Positions 59,757-64,000 of a stretch of 64,000 nt of DNA are shown here, in pieces; positions within the stretch are counted from its first letter, which is position 1, and every line of letters starts with the position of its first letter. The notes beneath the pieces were generated by a model. That model was not told the origin of the DNA, did not search any database, and saw only the letters and a list, made by a program, of their open reading frames with translations. Both the position numbers and the translations under genes were made by a program. Origin of the DNA: Cephalotrichum gorgonifer (taxonomy: Eukaryota > Ascomycota > Sordariomycetes > Microascales > Microascaceae); contig ONZQ02000001.1 in the NCBI GenBank assembly GCA_900312665.1, positions 1,616,283 to 1,680,282 on the forward strand, read 5' to 3'.

Positions 59757-61535
59757 TTAACCCATCCCGCCGGGCCCCGTTCCCTCTAGCTCCGCAAACC
59801 TCGCCATCCTCCCCACCGTGCTCGTACTCGGGTGTGGGATACTCCTCCTCTGCGTCCTATCCGGCGGCGGCGCCCCACGACCAGGCTCGGGCGACCCCCT
59901 CCCCGAGGAGACCTGCGTCGTGGCGGACGACAGCGCCCTCGAGTGGCCCGGCGACGCCGATGTCGCCTTCGCGCCGAAGAAGGTGTCCCCGTTCTGGAGG
60001 GGGATGGGGGCCGGCCGCGGAGCGGGGACGTAGTCGGGCGCGAAGGCCTCGTCGGCCTTCCTCCTCCGGCGCGCCCGCAGGAATAGTAGGGCTATGACGG
60101 CGAGGATCAGGGCCGAGAGGCCGGTGCCGACGCCGATTCCCACCATCGCGGGGGTGGAGAGGCCGGGGGAGGGGTCGGAGTCTGCGGATCCCGGGGCGGC
60201 GGTCGTGTCTGGGGGGGAGGACGTCGCGGGAGGGAGGGCGCCGCCGGTTGGGTCGACTAGGGTGGTGCTTGTCGAGGTGATAGTGTTGGTTGTGGGGGCG
60301 TGGGAGGTGATGAGGATGACCGAGACTACGGAGACTGTTTCTCGTGCGCCGACGACTCTGCGGGGAGGTCGGGCGTTAGTACTAGCTGTGAGAAACCTAG
60401 GGGCTAACAGGGCTTGGGGTTTGGTGTAGGAGGGGAGACGAACCTCGTACTAGACTGGAAAATGGTGGTGGTGATGGTCGATGTCACGAAGCGAGTCGTC
60501 GTCCGGGAGTCAGTCACGGTTGTGACACCTATGATGGTGGTGGTTATGACAACAGTCGACGTGGATGTGCCGCCGCCGTCGTTTTGGCGGGGCCGTAACC
60601 CCTGTCCATCAGCATTTATGCGCTGGCGAGGTTCTAGTTCTACCTCGTTGGGTCCCTGGCGCGGCAAGGGGCCACCGGGCGCGAACCGCTTCTGGAAGCG
60701 GGAGAATGCTCTGGCCTCGTCGTCCGGTGGCTCTCCGCGGACGTCGGGATCTAGGTGCCTGTAGATGTGGTGCTCAGGGGTTGATGTGGGCAGAGAACGC
60801 TTCACGACGATGGTGCTGGTCACATATGTGATCTCTGTGTGTGTCCCTTGTTCTGAGGTGACGGTGGTGGTGATGATAGAGTTGACGGTAGAGGTGTCGA
60901 TGACGTTCACCTGCACAGTGACGACCTCCGCCTCCGTCTGCGTTCTCGTGGAATGGGCAGTTTTCGTCGAGGTAACCGTGACACTATCCTCCCAAGAATG
61001 ACATATCGTCAGTCACAACCTCCCAGTCTCCCCCACCGCTGGGAAAGCTCTTATAGACCCGGGGCACCACCGGGAAGACCTACACCGGGACCTCGCACTT
61101 CCCACTCTTACACGTACTCCCCCGGGGACAGCACCCATCCCCACAACACGTCTCCGACGCTTGGCAGCATGCCCGGCCAGGGCAGCACGTCGCCCCCTCA
61201 CTCGCGCAGCACCACTCCTCATTATCCAGCGAGCAGCAGCCTCCGCAGTCAGGGCAGGATTTGGTGGGGCTGTCATTGAAGCAGAAGTTGGTCCCGTTAG
61301 CGAGGCACTCCCTCTTCCCGAGCCGCAGCGTCGTCGGCTGCTGGCCGAAGTACGGGGCTATTCCGAGCCGGGCGGGCAGGGGGTCCGCGAGGATGAGGAC
61401 CGAGTCGTCGTCGGCAGCGATTAGGGAGAGGGTCGACGAGGAATCCGAGGTCGGCCAGGCGCCCCCGGCAAGCGTGTGAACGGACAGTATCGCGAGGACA
61501 ACCGCGATGAAGCGGATATTTGTCATGTGATTCAT
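59757..61535 (-). CDS. single-pass surface protein with cysteine-rich (granulin-like) ectodomain
   Basis: Type I membrane protein of unknown function, perhaps a wall or surface sensor. Three exons: 61535-61084, 60983-60444 and 60357-59757 (1593 bases, 530 residues), frame exact with GTAGGT and GTTCGT donors and a TACTAAC branch in intron 2. Residues 1-24 form a signal peptide. Residues 77-147 contain 18 Cys, many as CC pairs, in a granulin-like arrangement. A long Ser/Thr/Val-rich region follows, rich in TTT and TST stretches and probably O-glycosylated. A transmembrane helix lies at about 404-424, then an Arg cluster and a ~105-residue Pro/Ser-rich cytoplasmic tail. The layout resembles Mid2/Wsc-type sensors, but the Cys domain is neither WSC nor clearly another named fungal domain. 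Confidence 0.85.
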
Positions 61536-64000
61536 TTCGGATGCATGCTGGGGGACCGAAAGGTGATTACATAGAAAACACAAGGGGGGGTGGGCGCAGG
61601 TAGAGAGGCCAGTAGACGAGCGCAGGGGCTACCATCAACAGTAACCGCAAAAGAACGAGTATATTGACAGAGACTAGGTCACCGACACGAGGTTGAAGTT
61701 TCTGCTACCCAAAGAAGGAAAGAAAAAGAAAAGAAAGAATCAGACTATCGATACGGAACTGGGGCGTATGGAGCACAAAGTAGGCCCCGGAGGGACGGGG
61801 AGGATCTGCATTTTCAGCTTGGATGGTATCATGAATGCTGTATGGATACTCCGCAGACCACACACCCAGATGCGGTGACCCAGTCAGCTTTCTGCCCGCC
61901 ACATCTGCGAGTCCAGCGCCTCTTGTACGACAAAAGCCCTTCTCCACAGGCCCAGAGGGCCAGACGGCTAAGGGCCAAGGACCCAGGGCTAAATAAAGAC
62001 CGAGGGCTAGGCAAGGGCTAACTAACGACCAAGGAGAGACGACGTGGAGAAGCTGCACGTCGTCAGCCAGCCTTCGCTGGCACTGGCATCGGGCTCCGCT
62101 GGTTGGTTCGTTGACCGGGGCGGCGCACTCTTGATGCGGGGTGACATATCGGATCGTCGGGATAGGATACACGGATTCGACCGAGAACTTGCTTACTTGC
62201 ACCAGGCTGGGCGATGTATGTCATGTCTAATGCGGTAGTTGTTGCGGCGGCGGGTGGAGCCATGAGAGTGATTCAATTGTCAAGACTCTCTTCCTCTACA
62301 CGCCCTTTCATAGAAATATGGTATCGTATTAATGGCAGCGGCTGTCTTCCTCGCACGAGTAGATTGAAGGGGGCCGGCAGATGGTCCCAGGACAGTGTTA
62401 GCGAGCTCGGGGAGTGGGTGACAAGGCGGGAGGATCGACGCGAGGACCATGCAGGACGACCCGCCCCCCCTAAGACGGTACAGGTATAATAGGCGGTAAA
62501 GGCTGCCTTTGGAGAGGGGCTGAGTGGCCTATGAAAAAGGTTGTTATCGAGTTAGGGGATAACCCCAACTCGGTCAAGAGGGGAGAGATGGTGGCTTGAA
62601 TGAAAGGACTTGTAAGTCGTCCATATCCATACAAATATATCCCGCTGGCCGCCCGCGAAACTCTGTAGGTGTCTAATTAATTCAGATGAGGTGAACTCTG
62701 GGAGGGGAGGAGACCTTCTATTATCGCCCGGGATCCAGCCCGGTTACGGAGTACCCCATACCATCAGGCTGTATGACGTATTGCCGTCCTCGTACGACTC
62801 CGGACGGAGTCTGGAGGCTGGAGTCTGTACTCCTCTCGAAAGTCGAAAGCTGGTGCGTGCCCCCGATTCGCCCGTTGAACATGAAGCCAGCCAAGACATC
62901 CATCTCGCCGTGAGGGATTTGGCATCTCATCGAGCTCATTGCACCTGGCAATAGGGATATAGACCTTACCGAATCCGGCCTAGGATACACGACTGAAAAA
63001 CACTAGTTGGGGGTATTAGAGTTGGTTCTCAAACAGCAGAAAAAAAGGTGGCGTTGGCCGGAGTCGGTCCCTCGTCGCACACCGCCTCCAATCAATCTCC
63101 AACCTCCCGAGAAGGAATGGATCTGATTGAACCCGCGGAGAATAAAGCGGAAAGCCACAGCGGCAATGGGATGGGGCGGTCGAGGACAAAACGATGGTTG
63201 GATCGAACGCCCGAGTGCCCGAGTGAAGAAGGGGGGGGGGATTGCAGGTCTCCCAGCGGCTTGCCGTCGAACCGCCATTCCACAGCTAGATCCACTTTGA
63301 GATCCACCGCTAGAGCAAAACGCCCCCCTTGCCCTGAGTTGGCTACCCAGCCTGCACGGACCTCTGGCCAAAAGTGTTTGCTCAGCTGAGTGGGTTGAGT
63401 GTTGCAGGCGGTGACGACCCCCATTCAACCCCACTTTTACTTCCGAAGACACAACATCATGATCCATGGACCAAAACCGAAACGGGATAAAGAGGTGTCG
63501 GTGGTCCATGCGCTGAAACATCGCTATGATTGGACAGAAAAGAGCTCCACTAATTTAGCCCCGGCGCGTTAAGAACGCGTCAATGCCGCGTCGCGTCGCG
63601 TCTCTTCATTCTTGCAACTTTGGCGGCAACCGCGGGCAGCAGTCGGCCCGCCCCCCTCCCGTCTTCCTCTTTCCTTTCTTTTCCTTCTTTCCTTCTCCCC
63701 CTCCTTCATGTCTCTTGTTTCTCGCTGGTGACCACGTGTGGCCGCTGAGCATCCAATCAAGACCCATTGGGTGGGCCATCCCCTCCAACCCATGCAATGT
63801 GCATCATGATGCATGGCCCCCCCCCCGAAATGACTCGCAGGCAGTTGAAACAATCATAGCGCAGGGAGAGGAAGGACCTACTGTGCCCCACGAGGGCAGC
63901 AGAGGGTCCCTGTCCCTATCAGACGTACCTGGCAGCCGTCTCGATGGACGATGGTAAATGGGGGTCCCGTAGATAAGAGAGGAGAGCGAGAGGTGCAGGT
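61536..64000. other. intergenic without supported gene to window end
   Basis: Left part is the promoter of the surface-protein gene. The rest has only short frames without domains. It contains a strong small hairpin (62548-62572) and a pyrimidine-rich block (63640-63710) of the type that precedes mould genes, so a gene may begin beyond the window edge. Confidence 0.45.
62548..62572. repeat. short perfect hairpin
   Basis: CGAGTT-A-GGGG (62548-62558) pairs with CCCC-AACTCG (62563-62572) around an ATAA loop: 10 base pairs with one bulged A. Not linked to any gene seen here. Confidence 0.65.

Noticed and set aside
1..64000. CRISPR arrays, biosynthetic clusters, intact transposons or virus-like genes
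   Set aside because: Searched by eye on both strands; no regularly spaced repeats, no PKS/NRPS/terpene genes, and no transposase, integrase or reverse transcriptase motifs found.

Overview
The window is nuclear DNA from a filamentous ascomycete (Pezizomycotina, most likely a sordariomycete; the species cannot be named from sequence alone). The evidence is short spliceosomal introns (about 50-190 bases) with GTRNGT-type donors, CTAAC/CTRAC branch points and YAG acceptors, GC-rich third codon positions, compact housekeeping genes and family sets typical of moulds (Crh transglycosidase, CYP52-clan P450, DUF2406, an LSD1 with an HMG box). One run of 20 N marks a draft assembly. I found 14 protein-coding genes and one tRNA-His. 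For 13 genes, exon lengths sum to an exact reading frame after splicing by eye; no splicing has been checked against RNA.

Layout: 1-4517 shows no supported gene; tRNA-His(GTG) lies at 4518-4589. Then: LSD1-type histone demethylase (-, 5395-9114); VPS33 (-, 10372-12734) divergent from histidyl-tRNA synthetase (+, 13277/13385-15310); ATP synthase gamma (-, 15916-17123) divergent from DNA topoisomerase I (+, 17952-20856); Crh-type GPI cell-wall enzyme (-, 22230-23360); an unrecognised membrane protein (+, 25382-26382); an Aro8-like aminotransferase (+, 27653-29476) tail to tail with a CYP52-clan P450 (-, 29718-31669); GH20 hexosaminidase (-, 33746-35713); NAB2 (+, 38987-40600); HEM14 (+, 41840-43832); MED14 (-, 44338-48006) divergent from RPL33 (+, 49018-49833); a roughly 7.3 kb stretch without a supported gene; a DUF2406 protein (+, 57156-58513); a cysteine-rich single-pass surface protein (-, 59757-61535); and no supported gene to the end.

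The genes do not form a pathway cluster. Most are conserved housekeeping functions (chromatin and transcription: LSD1, TOP1, MED14, NAB2; translation: HTS1, RPL33, tRNA-His; mitochondrion: ATP3, HEM14; vacuolar fusion: VPS33), mixed with cell-wall and surface proteins. I see no defence island, biosynthetic cluster or intact transposon, and nothing that clearly counts as a new system. The points most worth a second look are the LSD1 gene model, the nested start codons and Gcn4/Cpc1-type site of the histidyl-tRNA synthetase gene, the 10-base exon of RPL33, the granulin-like ectodomain of the surface protein, a hairpin placed across a stop codon, and a dispersed palindromic GTACTCG motif in the gene-poor DNA.
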